Shown: piece by piece, positions 1 to 6,849 of the stretch
How positions within the stretch are numbered: the first letter of the stretch is position 1
Layout of the letters: the number at the start of each line of letters is the position of its first letter
NCBI GenBank assembly: GCA_946482625.1
Contig: CAMLSH010000133.1
Span: 1-8,930 of the forward strand
Direction: 5' to 3'
Source: an uncultured Opitutaceae bacterium
GTDB taxonomy: Bacteria > Verrucomicrobiota > Verrucomicrobiae > Opitutales > Opitutaceae
DNA: 8,930 nucleotides
Made by a program: the position numbers and the translations under genes
The notes under the pieces: model-generated
What the model saw: only the letters and a program-made list of their open reading frames with translations
Databases searched by the model: none
What the model was told of the DNA's origin: nothing

Positions 1-503
1 TCGTCGTGTTCCCAGACGCGGCGGTTGGTGGTGTAGACGGTGCCGGTCCAGTAGTCGCGGGAGAAGTCGCGGATGGAGGTGGAGATGGCTTTTTGAAGCG
101 CGAAGGCGGGAAGGGCCGGCACCTCGGGTGGGAAATAATCGTTGCTCGTACCCTCGCCGCGGATGGCGGCGATGGGGAGGATGAGATCGCCGAGTTCGGC
201 GCGGTGTTTGATGCCGCCGCACTTGCCGAGGAAGAGCACGGCCTTCGGGGAAATCGCGCTGAGCAAGTCCATCACCGTGGCTGCGGTGGCGCTGCCCATG
301 CCGAAGTTGATGATGGTGATGCGGCCCTTGGTGGCGCTGGGCATGGGCTTGTCTTTGCCGCGGACGGGCACGCGGTGCCACTTGGCGAAGAGCTTCACGT
401 AGTGCTGAAAATTTGTGAGCAGGATGTGGTCGCCAAACTGATCGAGCGGCACGCCGGTGTAGCGGGGCAGCCAATTCTCAACGATGTCGCGACGGGTCTT
501 CAT
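1..503 (-). CDS. amn: AMP nucleosidase, short form (partial, C-terminus off the window)
   Basis: This enzyme hydrolyses AMP to adenine and ribose 5-phosphate in the cytoplasm, as part of purine salvage and adenylate balance. The 167 visible residues read through without a stop to the left edge. They match the short AMP nucleosidase type (about 260 residues, as I remember the Bacteroidetes and Chlamydiae proteins): N-terminal DIVENWLPRYTG (residues 6-17), the phosphorylase-fold glycine segment INFGMGSATAA (65-75), LFLGKCGGI (90-98), GDLILPIAAIRGEGTSNDYF (105-124) and YWTGTVYTTNRRVWEHD at the break. The long regulatory N-terminal domain of the E. coli enzyme is absent. I chose the ATG at 503 because family members start MKT. 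An in-frame ATG at 545 would add 14 residues of low-complexity sequence, and neither start has a clear Shine-Dalgarno sequence. The gene is divergent from the yfiR-like gene. About 90 residues are probably missing. Confidence 0.9.
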   Translation of the reverse strand, partial: MKTRRDIVENWLPRYTGVPLDQFGDHILLTNFQHYVKLFAKWHRVPVRGKDKPMPSATKGRITIINFGMGSATAATVMDLLSAISPKAVLFLGKCGGIKHRAELGDLILPIAAIRGEGTSNDYFPPEVPALPAFALQKAISTSIRDFSRDYWTGTVYTTNRRVWEHD

Positions 504-893
504 GGTGGGGATCTGACGTGAAGTCGTGGTAGCTGGTTTGGTCATGCCCACGAATGCTATCAGGTGATGAAGCAGTGTGAACCTTGAATTTGAATACGTG
601 GGCTGGCGGCAGGCATAAGCAGGCGCCGGGCCGGGTATTTATGAGGGCAAAATGCAGCGCATTTCGGCGGGTTTTAATGTCGCTCTCAGCAGGTATTTTG
701 CCTGCGTTCTTCGTCCTCTCTTGGTTGCAGCGGTGCGTCGTTTAAACGTGAAAAATAATTTCGGACGGAGTGGAGCGGCAGATGGACGGTGGCGATCTAC
801 GACCGGCCCTCTTCGGTGTCGCGTGGAGCTTCGCGAGCCCGCAGCGAACGATGGCAAACCGGCCGTTCGCTCCAGCACGCGCGGTCACTGAAT
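504..893. other. Divergent intergenic region between amn and the yfiR-like gene
   Basis: This stretch of about 390 bases should hold the promoters of both divergent genes. Short frames exist on both strands but none looks like a protein: they are Arg-rich, lack RBS support and overlap one another. An A/T-rich patch at 740-760 (GTTTAAAC followed by GAAAAATAATT) is the least GC-rich part and the best place to look for a plus-strand promoter. TTGGTT at 721-726 could be a -35 box, but its spacing to TTTAAA is short (14 bases), so I do not call a promoter. A stem-loop at 843-871 is listed separately. The rest shows nothing I recognise. Confidence 0.5.
843..871 (+). promoter_or_regulatory. Stem-loop in the yfiR-like gene leader
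   Basis: The arms AGCGAACG (843-850) and CGTTCGCT (864-871) are perfectly complementary over 8 bp with a 13-base loop, and the element ends 22 bases before the chosen start at 894. It could be an RNA hairpin in the 5' leader or a DNA operator. There is no T-tract, so it is not an obvious intrinsic terminator. Function is inferred from position only. Confidence 0.35.
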
Positions 894-1451
894 ATGAGTT
901 TCCCGCGCCGTTACGTTTCAACATTGCTGGTCTTGGCGGCCGGCTGGTTTCTCTCCGCGGGCGGGGCGAGGGGGCAGCTCTCGCGCGAGTACGACCTCAA
1001 GGCGGTTTTTCTCTATAACTTCGCTTCGTTCGTCGAGTGGCCTGAGTCGGCATTCGCGGGGCCGGAGGCGCCGTTCGTAGTGGGGATTCTGGGACATGAT
1101 CCATTTGGCCGCGTGCTGGACGACGTCGTGGCGGGGGAGCGGTTGAGGAGCCGTCCGATCGTGTTGCGCCGGATCTCACGGGTCGACGAGGCGGGAGGCT
1201 GCCACATTTTATTCGTGAGCGCGTCGGAGCGGAGGCGGGTGCAGGAGATTTTGGATCGATGGCGTCATGCGCCGATGCTGACGGTGGCAGATTTCCCCGA
1301 CTTCGTGGAACTGGGTGGCGCGATCGGATTTCGCACGGAGGACAAACGGTTGAAGGTCGACGTGAACGCCGGGGCTGCGCGGGCGGCGGGGCTCACGGTC
1401 AGCTCGAAGCTGCTCAAGGTGGCCCGCGTGATCGGAGAGCCGTCTTCATGA
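894..1451 (+). CDS. YfiR family (DUF4154) periplasmic protein
   Basis: Predicted exported protein of 185 residues. YfiR of Pseudomonas is a periplasmic repressor of the membrane diguanylate cyclase YfiN; here the partner is probably the kinase encoded next. Residues 1-28 form a signal peptide: basic MSFPRRY, a hydrophobic stretch to about residue 20, then SAGGARGQ with likely cleavage near 26-28. Family hallmarks follow: LKAVFLYNFASFVEWP (35-50), VGILGHDPFG (63-72), CHILFVSASE (103-112), the LTVADFPDFVELGGAIGF region (129-146), and the C-terminal VNAGAARAAGLTVSSKLLKVA (157-177 region). The ATG at 894 is preferred over the in-frame ATG at 789 because it puts the signal peptide at the N-terminus; the extra 35 residues are Arg/Ser-rich and unlike the family. 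No strong Shine-Dalgarno sequence is visible. The stop codon overlaps the kinase start (ATGA, 1448-1451), indicating translational coupling. Confidence 0.88.
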   Translation: MSFPRRYVSTLLVLAAGWFLSAGGARGQLSREYDLKAVFLYNFASFVEWPESAFAGPEAPFVVGILGHDPFGRVLDDVVAGERLRSRPIVLRRISRVDEAGGCHILFVSASERRRVQEILDRWRHAPMLTVADFPDFVELGGAIGFRTEDKRLKVDVNAGAARAAGLTVSSKLLKVARVIGEPSS

Positions 1452-3379
1452 GCTGGCTGGACGACGTACCGATCGAACGAAAACTGCGCCTCGCGATGCT
1501 GATCACCAGCATGCTTGCGCTTCTGGTGGCGTGCGGAGTTTTTCTGACGGTTGAGTATATCGGCTATCGCCGGAATGCGGTGCAATTGGTGACGACCGTG
1601 GCGAGGCTGACGGCGGAGAACAGCACGGCGGCGATCGCCTTTGCCGACCGGCCCGGTGCGCAGCAACTGCTGGAGGCTTTGCGGGCGGAGCCGCAGATCG
1701 TGGCGGCATCGCTGTACGACGAACGCGGGGAGCTGTTCGCGATGTATTCAGAAGTCGGTGGCGACGTTCCGGAGAAACTCACGTTCGCAACGCCGGCGAG
1801 CACGGTCTTCTTTTCGGGGCACGTCCATGGAGTGCAACCCGTCGCGGAGAACGGTCGCAGACTGGGCACGCTGTACGTGAAGGTTTCGCTGCGGCTGATG
1901 TACGAGCGCATGCAGATGTACGCGCTCATGGTGCTGGGGGTGATGGCGGCGTCGTTTGTCGTGGCATGGCTGGTGGCGTCGTCGTTGCAGCGAACGATTT
2001 CCCGCCCGATTCTGGAGCTGGTGGAGACGGCGAGCGCGGTTGCCAACGGTTCCGGCTATTCGCTCCGGGCGCGGCACTATAGTCGCGACGAATTGGGACG
2101 GCTTACGCTGGCTTTCAATGCGATGTTGGAGCGTACGGAAGCGTTGGTCGAAAAGGTGGCGCAGGCGCGCGATCAGGCGGTGGCGGCTTCGCGGGCGAAG
2201 GACGAGTTCCTTGCGGCGCTTTCGCACGAACTGCGGACGCCGCTCAATCCGGTGCTGATGCTGGCGAGCGACGCGGCGGCGAATCCCGCTCTGCCGGCGG
2301 CGGTGCGCGAGGACTTCGCGCGGATCGCGAAACATGTGACGCTCGAGGCGCGTTTGATCGACGATCTGCTGGATCTGACGCGCATCACCCGGGGAAAGCT
2401 GGCGCTGGAACTGCGTACTTGCGACGTGAATACGATCTTGCGGGATGCGCTGGCGACGGTGAGCGCCGATGTGGATGCGAAGAAGTTGACGCTGCGCGTG
2501 GACCTCGGCGCCACAGTCCATCAGGTGCGGGGCGATGCGGTGCGGTTGCAGCAGGTGTTTTGGAATGTGCTCAAGAACGCGGTGAAATTCACGCCGGCGG
2601 GCGGGCATATCGACGTGGCGACGTGCGTGGCGACTCCGGCCACAGGGATTATTATCACGGTGAGCGACTCCGGCATCGGCATGACGCCCGTCGAAATCGA
2701 GAAGGCGTTCGAGGCATTTTCCCAAGGCGAGCACGGGGAAAACGGCGGCGGTCATCGTTTTGGTGGGCTCGGTCTGGGGCTGGCGATCACGCGCACACTT
2801 CTGGAACTGCACGGCGGCTCGATCGCGGCGCTGAGCCGGGGGCGCGACCAGGGGGCGACGTTTGTGATCGAGTTGCCGCTTTACGGCGGCGCATCGAGCG
2901 ATTCGGCCGCGGTCACCGCTGGCGGCGAGAAAACCGTTTCGCCGGTGGGCGGCTCGCGGCCGCCGGTTGCGGATTCACCGGCATCGAACACCGCGGTGCT
3001 GGTGGTCGAGGACCACGGAGCGACGCGGATGACGCTGGCTCATCTGCTCACACGTCGCGGTTTCCACGTGGTGACTGCGGCGACGTTGGAAGAAGCGAGA
3101 AAGCGGGCGGAGGAGCGCGCGTTCGATCTCATCATCTCGGATATCGGACTGCCGGATGGGAGCGGTTACACGTTCATGTCGGAGTATCGGAGCCGCCGGC
3201 CGGGAGTTCCGGGTATCGCGCTCAGCGGTTACGGCATGGAGGACGACGTGGCCCGGTCTCAGGCGGCGGGATTTGCGGCGCATCTCATCAAGCCGCTCGA
3301 CGTGAAGACGCTCGATGACGCGATCGCGCGGGTGCTCCCGCGAGGGGCTGCGCGGAGTAACGTGGGAGAAACGCGGTGA
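1448..3379 (+). CDS. Hybrid sensor histidine kinase: CHASE8-like sensor, HAMP, HisKA, HATPase and REC
   Basis: Inner-membrane hybrid kinase of 643 residues. Transmembrane helix 1 lies at about 14-38 and helix 2 at about 157-180. The roughly 115 residues between them form a periplasmic domain resembling CHASE8 (LTAENSTAAIAFAD at 54-67 and ASLYDERGELFA at 87-98). HAMP follows at about 180-232 (ISRPILELV, DELGRLTLAFNAML). The phosphoacceptor box is SHELRTP with H260. ATP-binding motifs are the N box NVLKNAVKFTP (373-383), G1 DSGIGM (407-412), the F box AFEAFSQG and G2 GGLGLGLA (439-446). A linker at about 480-515 leads to a receiver domain (about 516-632) with E521/D522, phosphoacceptor D565 (SDIGLPDGSG), S593 and K615. 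All catalytic residues expected of an active kinase are present. The ATG at 1448 overlaps the yfiR-like stop; an upstream in-frame ATG at 1259 only adds antisense-like sequence inside yfiR. No DNA-binding response regulator is encoded in the window, so the output partner is unknown. Confidence 0.92.
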   Translation: MSWLDDVPIERKLRLAMLITSMLALLVACGVFLTVEYIGYRRNAVQLVTTVARLTAENSTAAIAFADRPGAQQLLEALRAEPQIVAASLYDERGELFAMYSEVGGDVPEKLTFATPASTVFFSGHVHGVQPVAENGRRLGTLYVKVSLRLMYERMQMYALMVLGVMAASFVVAWLVASSLQRTISRPILELVETASAVANGSGYSLRARHYSRDELGRLTLAFNAMLERTEALVEKVAQARDQAVAASRAKDEFLAALSHELRTPLNPVLMLASDAAANPALPAAVREDFARIAKHVTLEARLIDDLLDLTRITRGKLALELRTCDVNTILRDALATVSADVDAKKLTLRVDLGATVHQVRGDAVRLQQVFWNVLKNAVKFTPAGGHIDVATCVATPATGIIITVSDSGIGMTPVEIEKAFEAFSQGEHGENGGGHRFGGLGLGLAITRTLLELHGGSIAALSRGRDQGATFVIELPLYGGASSDSAAVTAGGEKTVSPVGGSRPPVADSPASNTAVLVVEDHGATRMTLAHLLTRRGFHVVTAATLEEARKRAEERAFDLIISDIGLPDGSGYTFMSEYRSRRPGVPGIALSGYGMEDDVARSQAAGFAAHLIKPLDVKTLDDAIARVLPRGAARSNVGETR

Positions 3380-3451
3380 TGCCGGGGGCTGGTGGCTGCG
3401 GGGTGCGGGAGCTGCTTTGTCCCCCGATTTCTGGAGGCGCGCGGTGCGCGT

Positions 3452-3477
3452 CATCGCGGCGTAAAGCCGCTCCTACA
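3452..3477. repeat. REP-like hairpin between convergent genes
   Basis: The core GCGGC (3456-3460), loop GTAAA and GCCGC (3466-3470) form a 5-bp stem flanked by TCATC and TCCTACAG. Read on the minus strand it gives CTGTAGGAGCGGCTTTACGC, closely resembling the REP-type elements (TGTAGGAGCGGCTT...) I know from gammaproteobacterial genomes. It sits between the kinase stop (3379) and the PhoD stop (3502), where it could also help end transcription from both sides. Only one copy is visible here, so repeat status rests on the resemblance. Confidence 0.45.
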
Positions 3478-3501
3478 GGGACCGCGTCCGGCGGAGGATT
3501 T

Positions 3502-4899
3502 TTATTTGAGCTCGGACGCCTGGACGGCGTGTGACCAGCGCAGCGTATTCGTTTTGTCGTAACAAGAGAACGTGGCAACGCGGGCGTTCTTCGGGCCGGA
3601 GATGGCGATGGCGCAGTAGTTCTGATCGGCGACGAGCGTGCCTTCGACGCGTTGGGGATCGGCGGCGCGTTCGCTGTGGCTGACGTCCCAGGAGCCGGAG
3701 GCGAGCGGCGAAGACGTGAGTTCGTAGACGGCTTGAGTGGGCGTGAGCTGGAGGCGGGCGAGTTCGCTGAAATGCACATCGCCGCTGAGGAAGATCACGC
3801 CGGTGATTTTGTGATCTTTGATGAACTGGATGATCTCCTCCCGCTCGCGGCGGAAATAATCGAAGGTTTCGCTCCGACCGCCGAAGTTGGTGATGACTTG
3901 GCCGCCGGTGACGACGAACTTGAAGGTGTAGTGATTCAGCTGCTGGGCCTGAAGGAGCGATTGTTTGAGCCACTCGAGTTGTTTCGGGCCGTACTGCGAT
4001 TTCTCCGGGCGGAGTTTCTCGTCGAATGTGGTGTCGTCGCGGTGGTAGCGGTTGTCCATCAGGATGAACATGACGTCGGACCAGCCGAATTTCTGGTAGA
4101 CGCCGGGATTGTCGGGTTCGCCGAAAGTCTGGTTGGGCCAGTAGGCTTTGAAGATCTCGAGCGCGGTGGCTTTGAGCTCGTAGGATTTGTTGGCGTCGTT
4201 GGAGCCGTAGTCATGGTCGTCCCACGTGGCATAGTGATGCATGACGCCGAAGAGCTTTTGGAGGTCGGGCGTGGCTCTGTCGTGGCCGGCGCGATACCAG
4301 AGTCCGCTGACGGAATCGAAATCGGCTTCGCGGTAGTACCAGTTGTCGCCGCCCCAGATCATGAAATCGGCGCCGCTTTCGGCCATGTGTTTGAAGATGG
4401 TCGTGCCCTTCCCGTAAGGAGTGCCGGGGCGGTCGTAGGGCTCGTCGTTGAGGTAGGCGCAGGTGCCGAAGAGAAATTTAAAATCGGGTGGAGGCGTGCG
4501 CCATTCCCACTGGCCGGCGGTGCGAAACGTGAACGGCCAGTCGCGGGTGACCGGCGTTCCGTCGATGGCGAGCGAGTATTCGTAGGCAGCGCCCATTTCG
4601 AGCAGCGGGAGCACGAATTGCTGGGGTTGACCGCCGGAGGGCGTGACCGCGGGCGCGGTGTGGGTGAGCGTGCGGACGGTGTCGGGTTTGCCGGCGCGCT
4701 GATAGGTGAGCGTGACGGTCTGCGCGTTTTTTGTTTCGAGCCAGATCGCGGTTTCGCGGCGTGCCCGGTAGCCAAGCAGCGGACCTGAGAGCAGTTCGCC
4801 CGCATGGGAGGCCGCACAGAAAACCGTGAGGGCGAACGAGACGCCGCAGAACCAGCGGCGAATGAGAGAGGGCAAGTCGGACAGGCTTCGCGAGCGCAT
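3502..4899 (-). CDS. PhoD-like alkaline phosphatase/metallophosphoesterase, exported
   Basis: Exported phosphohydrolase of 465 residues, likely acting on phosphomonoesters or diesters outside the cytoplasm. Residues 1-33 are a signal peptide: IRRWF (13-17) resembles a twin-arginine motif, then a hydrophobic core and SHA before Gly34; PhoD is a classical Tat substrate. The N-terminal part (about 35-130) looks like the Ig-like domain typical of PhoD (PF16655 type). The calcineurin-like core begins at FLFGTCAYLND (142-152). Likely metal-site motifs are WGGDNWYYREAD (182-193), YATWDDHDYGSND (223-235) and SGDVHFSEL (372-380, with D374 and H376). VVTGGQVITNFGG (329-341) and FSCYDK near the C-terminus also fit. 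The ATG at 4899 is the natural start because it begins the signal peptide. No lipobox is evident around Cys28. No Pho box or phosphate genes are visible nearby, so phosphate regulation is not shown. It converges with the kinase gene. Confidence 0.88.
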   Translation of the reverse strand: MRSRSLSDLPSLIRRWFCGVSFALTVFCAASHAGELLSGPLLGYRARRETAIWLETKNAQTVTLTYQRAGKPDTVRTLTHTAPAVTPSGGQPQQFVLPLLEMGAAYEYSLAIDGTPVTRDWPFTFRTAGQWEWRTPPPDFKFLFGTCAYLNDEPYDRPGTPYGKGTTIFKHMAESGADFMIWGGDNWYYREADFDSVSGLWYRAGHDRATPDLQKLFGVMHHYATWDDHDYGSNDANKSYELKATALEIFKAYWPNQTFGEPDNPGVYQKFGWSDVMFILMDNRYHRDDTTFDEKLRPEKSQYGPKQLEWLKQSLLQAQQLNHYTFKFVVTGGQVITNFGGRSETFDYFRREREEIIQFIKDHKITGVIFLSGDVHFSELARLQLTPTQAVYELTSSPLASGSWDVSHSERAADPQRVEGTLVADQNYCAIAISGPKNARVATFSCYDKTNTLRWSHAVQASELK

Positions 4900-5059
4900 G
4901 ATGTTTTTATGCAGGGCTCGTGCCGCGAGGCCAAGTCGCGGGAAGCGACATTTTGGAAACGAAGACGCCTAATCGCGCGGATGAGCGAGGCTTCGAAGTG
5001 GGGCGGGTAGAGACGCGGGGTTGCTCAAGGTCCACGAGGGTGGATAGAAACGCGGAACG
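4900..5059. promoter_or_regulatory. Divergent intergenic region (PhoD-like / DUF1990)
   Basis: These 160 bases separate two divergently read genes and must hold at least one promoter. A perfect 6-bp inverted repeat, CCGCGA (4923-4928) and TCGCGG (4936-4941) with a 7-base loop, lies 24 bases upstream of the PhoD start. Weak boxes TTGCTC (5021-5026) and GATAGA (5043-5048), 16 bases apart, precede the DUF1990 start, but each matches only half of the sigma-70 consensus. No Shine-Dalgarno sequence stands out for either gene. Confidence 0.3.
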
Positions 5060-5692
5060 ATGAATGCGCGGAAACCAGCGAGGCAGGCGAAGAAAGGGGC
5101 GACGGCGGAGCGTCCGGAGTTCCGCTGGTGCCGGCCATCCGCTGCGGAAATCGCGGTGTTTCGCGCCGGGAACGAACGGGTCGAGTTGAGCTACCAGGAG
5201 CGGGGGCAATCGGCGGGCGGGTATCCGCAAGGCTACGACGTCGATCACAACACGGTGCGGCTGGGCTGTGGCGAAGCGGTCTGGATGACTGCGTGCGAGG
5301 CGTTGAAGGCGTGGCGGATGTTTCCCGACGACTGGACGGCCATCGAGCCGGAGGGCGCGGCGATCCAGGAAGGCAATACGCTGACGATGCTGGCGCGCGG
5401 CTACGGGCTTTGGTGGATGAGCGGCTGTCGGATCGTGTACACGGTGGCGGAGACGGAGCCGGTGAGGCGTTTCGGTTTTGCCTATGGCACGCTCGAGACG
5501 CATGTGGAGCAAGGGGAGGAGCGGTTTCTCGTGGAGATGCTGGAGGACGGCTCGGTCTGGTACGATCTGCGTGCGTTTTCGCGGCCGCGTTTCTGGCCGG
5601 TGAAGTTGATGAGGCCGCTGGCGAGGCGGTTGCAGAAACGGTTCGTGCGCGAGTCGCTGGACGCGATGTTTGCGGCGACGAATGGCGGGTGA
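5060..5692 (+). CDS. DUF1990 family protein
   Basis: Predicted cytoplasmic protein of 210 residues. No signal peptide or membrane helix is seen. It has the pattern I know for DUF1990 (PF09348): a basic N-terminus, YDVDHNTVRLGCGEAVWMTA (59-78), the W-rich segment ALKAWRMFPDDW (81-92), ARGYGLWWMSGCRIVY (112-127), RRFGFAYGTLETHVEQGEE (136-154), and the C-terminal VWYDLRAFSRPRFWPVKLM (166-184) with RPLARRLQKRFVRESL. DUF1990 proteins are thought to have a ligand-binding helix-grip-like fold, and no reaction is established to my knowledge. The gene converges with the epimerase gene with a hairpin between them. The N-terminal 20 residues are Lys/Arg/Ala-rich and variable, and the first ATG at 5060 is used for lack of a better candidate. 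Family confidence is good; function is unknown. Confidence 0.82.
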   Translation: MNARKPARQAKKGATAERPEFRWCRPSAAEIAVFRAGNERVELSYQERGQSAGGYPQGYDVDHNTVRLGCGEAVWMTACEALKAWRMFPDDWTAIEPEGAAIQEGNTLTMLARGYGLWWMSGCRIVYTVAETEPVRRFGFAYGTLETHVEQGEERFLVEMLEDGSVWYDLRAFSRPRFWPVKLMRPLARRLQKRFVRESLDAMFAATNGG

Positions 5693-5749
5693 AATGAGCG
5701 CGTGAGGGAAGGGGGCGCGTGGGCCTGTGTTGAGAGAGCGGGCGAGGGG

Positions 5750-5773
5750 AGCCACGTCCTAAGGGACGCGGCT
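5750..5773. terminator. Hairpin between convergent genes (bidirectional terminator or repeat)
   Basis: The arms AGCCACGTCC (5750-5759) and GGACGCGGCT (5764-5773) pair at 9 of 10 positions around the tetraloop TAAG, with one A-C mismatch. It lies 57 bases after the DUF1990 stop and touches the epimerase stop codon (5772-5774). The position suits a bidirectional terminator, but a T-tract is lacking on both strands, so it may instead be a dispersed palindromic repeat or an mRNA 3'-end stabiliser. Confidence 0.5.
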
Positions 5774-6809
5774 ACGTGCGGGGCGGCCAGCGGGAGGCGA
5801 GGTCGATGGCGGCGGAGGGCCAGTCGGGGTGGCGGAAGGTGAAGCCGTTTTCGAGGAGGCGAGTCGGGATGACGCGGCGGCTTTTGAGGAGGAGTTCGGT
5901 GTCGGTGCGCAGGAAGAAGGCGCCGATTTCAAGCAGCCATGTGGGGGAACGGAGTCCGATGGGGGCGAGGAGCGCGTGGCGGAGGATGGTCTGGAAAGAG
6001 GCGTTGGTCAGCGGGCCGGGAGCCGCGAGATTGATGGGACCTGAGAGATCGTCGCGGGCGAGGAGGAAGCGGATGGCCGCGGTGAAGTCGTGCTCGTGAA
6101 TCCACGAGACGTACTGGCGGCCGTTGCCGTGGGCGCCGCCGAGGCCGCGGCGGGCAAGTTTCGCGAGTGTATCGAAAACGCCGGCACGGTCAGGGCTCAT
6201 CACCATGGCGGAGCGGAGGGCGACTTTGCGGGTGTGGGGCGTTGGTGAGGAAAACAGTGTTTCCTCCCAAGCGCGGGCGATGGCGATGGATTTGTCCCAA
6301 TAGCGCGGGACGTCAGGTTCGGAGCCGCCGAGGAGGCCGGTGGCTTCGTCGTTGGGCGCGTCGAAGCGGTGGGCGTAGATCGTGGCGGTGCTCATTTGGA
6401 GCCAGACGCGCGGCGGGCGGGCGGCGCGGGCGATGGCTTCGCCGATGACGCGGGTGGACTCGACGCGGGAGGAGAGCATCGCGGCGAGATTGCGCTTGGT
6501 GTAGCGGCAGTTGACGGAGCGACCGGCGAGGTTGATGACGGCGTCGGCGCCGTCGAGTTCGGAGGACCAAGGGCCGAGAGTGCGGGCGTCCCACGGGAGG
6601 ATGCGGAGTGCGGTGGCGGTGGTGGCGTTGGCTGGTGCGGGGAGCGTGGCGGGGTTTGTCGTGAGCGGCGAAGTGAAGTGGGAAGACGGGAAGGCGGATG
6701 GATCGCGCGTGAGGACGACGAGGTCGTGCGAGGCGCTGGTGTCGCGGATGAAGTCGCGGAGGAGTATGCGGCCGATCTGGCCGGTGGCGCCGGCGAGGAT
6801 GAGTTTCAT
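5772..6809 (-). CDS. TIGR01777-type NAD(P)-dependent epimerase/dehydratase (SDR39U1/YfcH-like)
   Basis: Predicted cytoplasmic extended-SDR oxidoreductase of 345 residues; the substrate is unknown for this family. The N-terminus has the Rossmann motif ILAGATGQIGRILL (4-17). VINLAGRSVNCRYTKRN (91-107) is the family's NLAG segment, followed by SSRVESTRVIGEAI (113-126), the catalytic-region strand WLQMSTATIYAH (136-147) with Y145, and WEETL (181-185). VALRSAMVMSPDRAG (196-210), GGAHGNGRQYVSWIHEHD (224-241) and GPINLAAPGPLTN (257-269) are characteristic. The last 50 residues fit the DUF1731 C-terminal domain (LLKSRRVIPTRLLENGFTFR, 307-326). About 30 Thr/Ala/Pro-rich residues (39-68) after the second strand look like an insertion. 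Upstream of the ATG at 6809, GGAG with an 11-base spacer may serve as RBS. It is last in a same-strand run with the two membrane-protein genes. Confidence 0.88.
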   Translation of the reverse strand: MKLILAGATGQIGRILLRDFIRDTSASHDLVVLTRDPSAFPSSHFTSPLTTNPATLPAPANATTATALRILPWDARTLGPWSSELDGADAVINLAGRSVNCRYTKRNLAAMLSSRVESTRVIGEAIARAARPPRVWLQMSTATIYAHRFDAPNDEATGLLGGSEPDVPRYWDKSIAIARAWEETLFSSPTPHTRKVALRSAMVMSPDRAGVFDTLAKLARRGLGGAHGNGRQYVSWIHEHDFTAAIRFLLARDDLSGPINLAAPGPLTNASFQTILRHALLAPIGLRSPTWLLEIGAFFLRTDTELLLKSRRVIPTRLLENGFTFRHPDWPSAAIDLASRWPPRT

Positions 6810-6849
6810 GGAAGGGAATTCTCCGACCGAAAAGAACGGCGTCTACGGT

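Noticed and set aside
6..521. Plus-strand frame of 171 codons
   Set aside because: Antisense shadow of AMP nucleosidase, which has clear family motifs on the minus strand.
652..891. 79-codon frame ending two bases before the yfiR-like start, a possible leader peptide
   Set aside because: Arg-rich without a family pattern or RBS, and a similar-sized frame lies on the opposite strand; the close spacing to 894 is probably chance.
789..893. Longer N-terminus for the YfiR-like protein from the ATG at 789
   Set aside because: It adds 35 Arg/Ser-rich residues in front of a proper signal peptide, which would hinder export.
1259..1447. Longer N-terminus for the kinase from the ATG at 1259
   Set aside because: It lies wholly within the yfiR-like gene in another frame and has shadow-type composition; ATGA coupling at 1448 is the better start.
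1748..2812. Open frame of 354 codons on the minus strand opposite the kinase
   Set aside because: Arg/His/Gln-rich composition typical of antisense of a GC-rich gene; the plus strand carries every expected kinase motif here.
3652..4788. Open frame of 378 codons on the plus strand opposite the PhoD-like gene
   Set aside because: Its protein is mostly Gly, Val, Glu, Ala and Asp from antisense of C-ending codons, with no family pattern, while the minus strand encodes a clear phosphatase with signal peptide and metal motifs.
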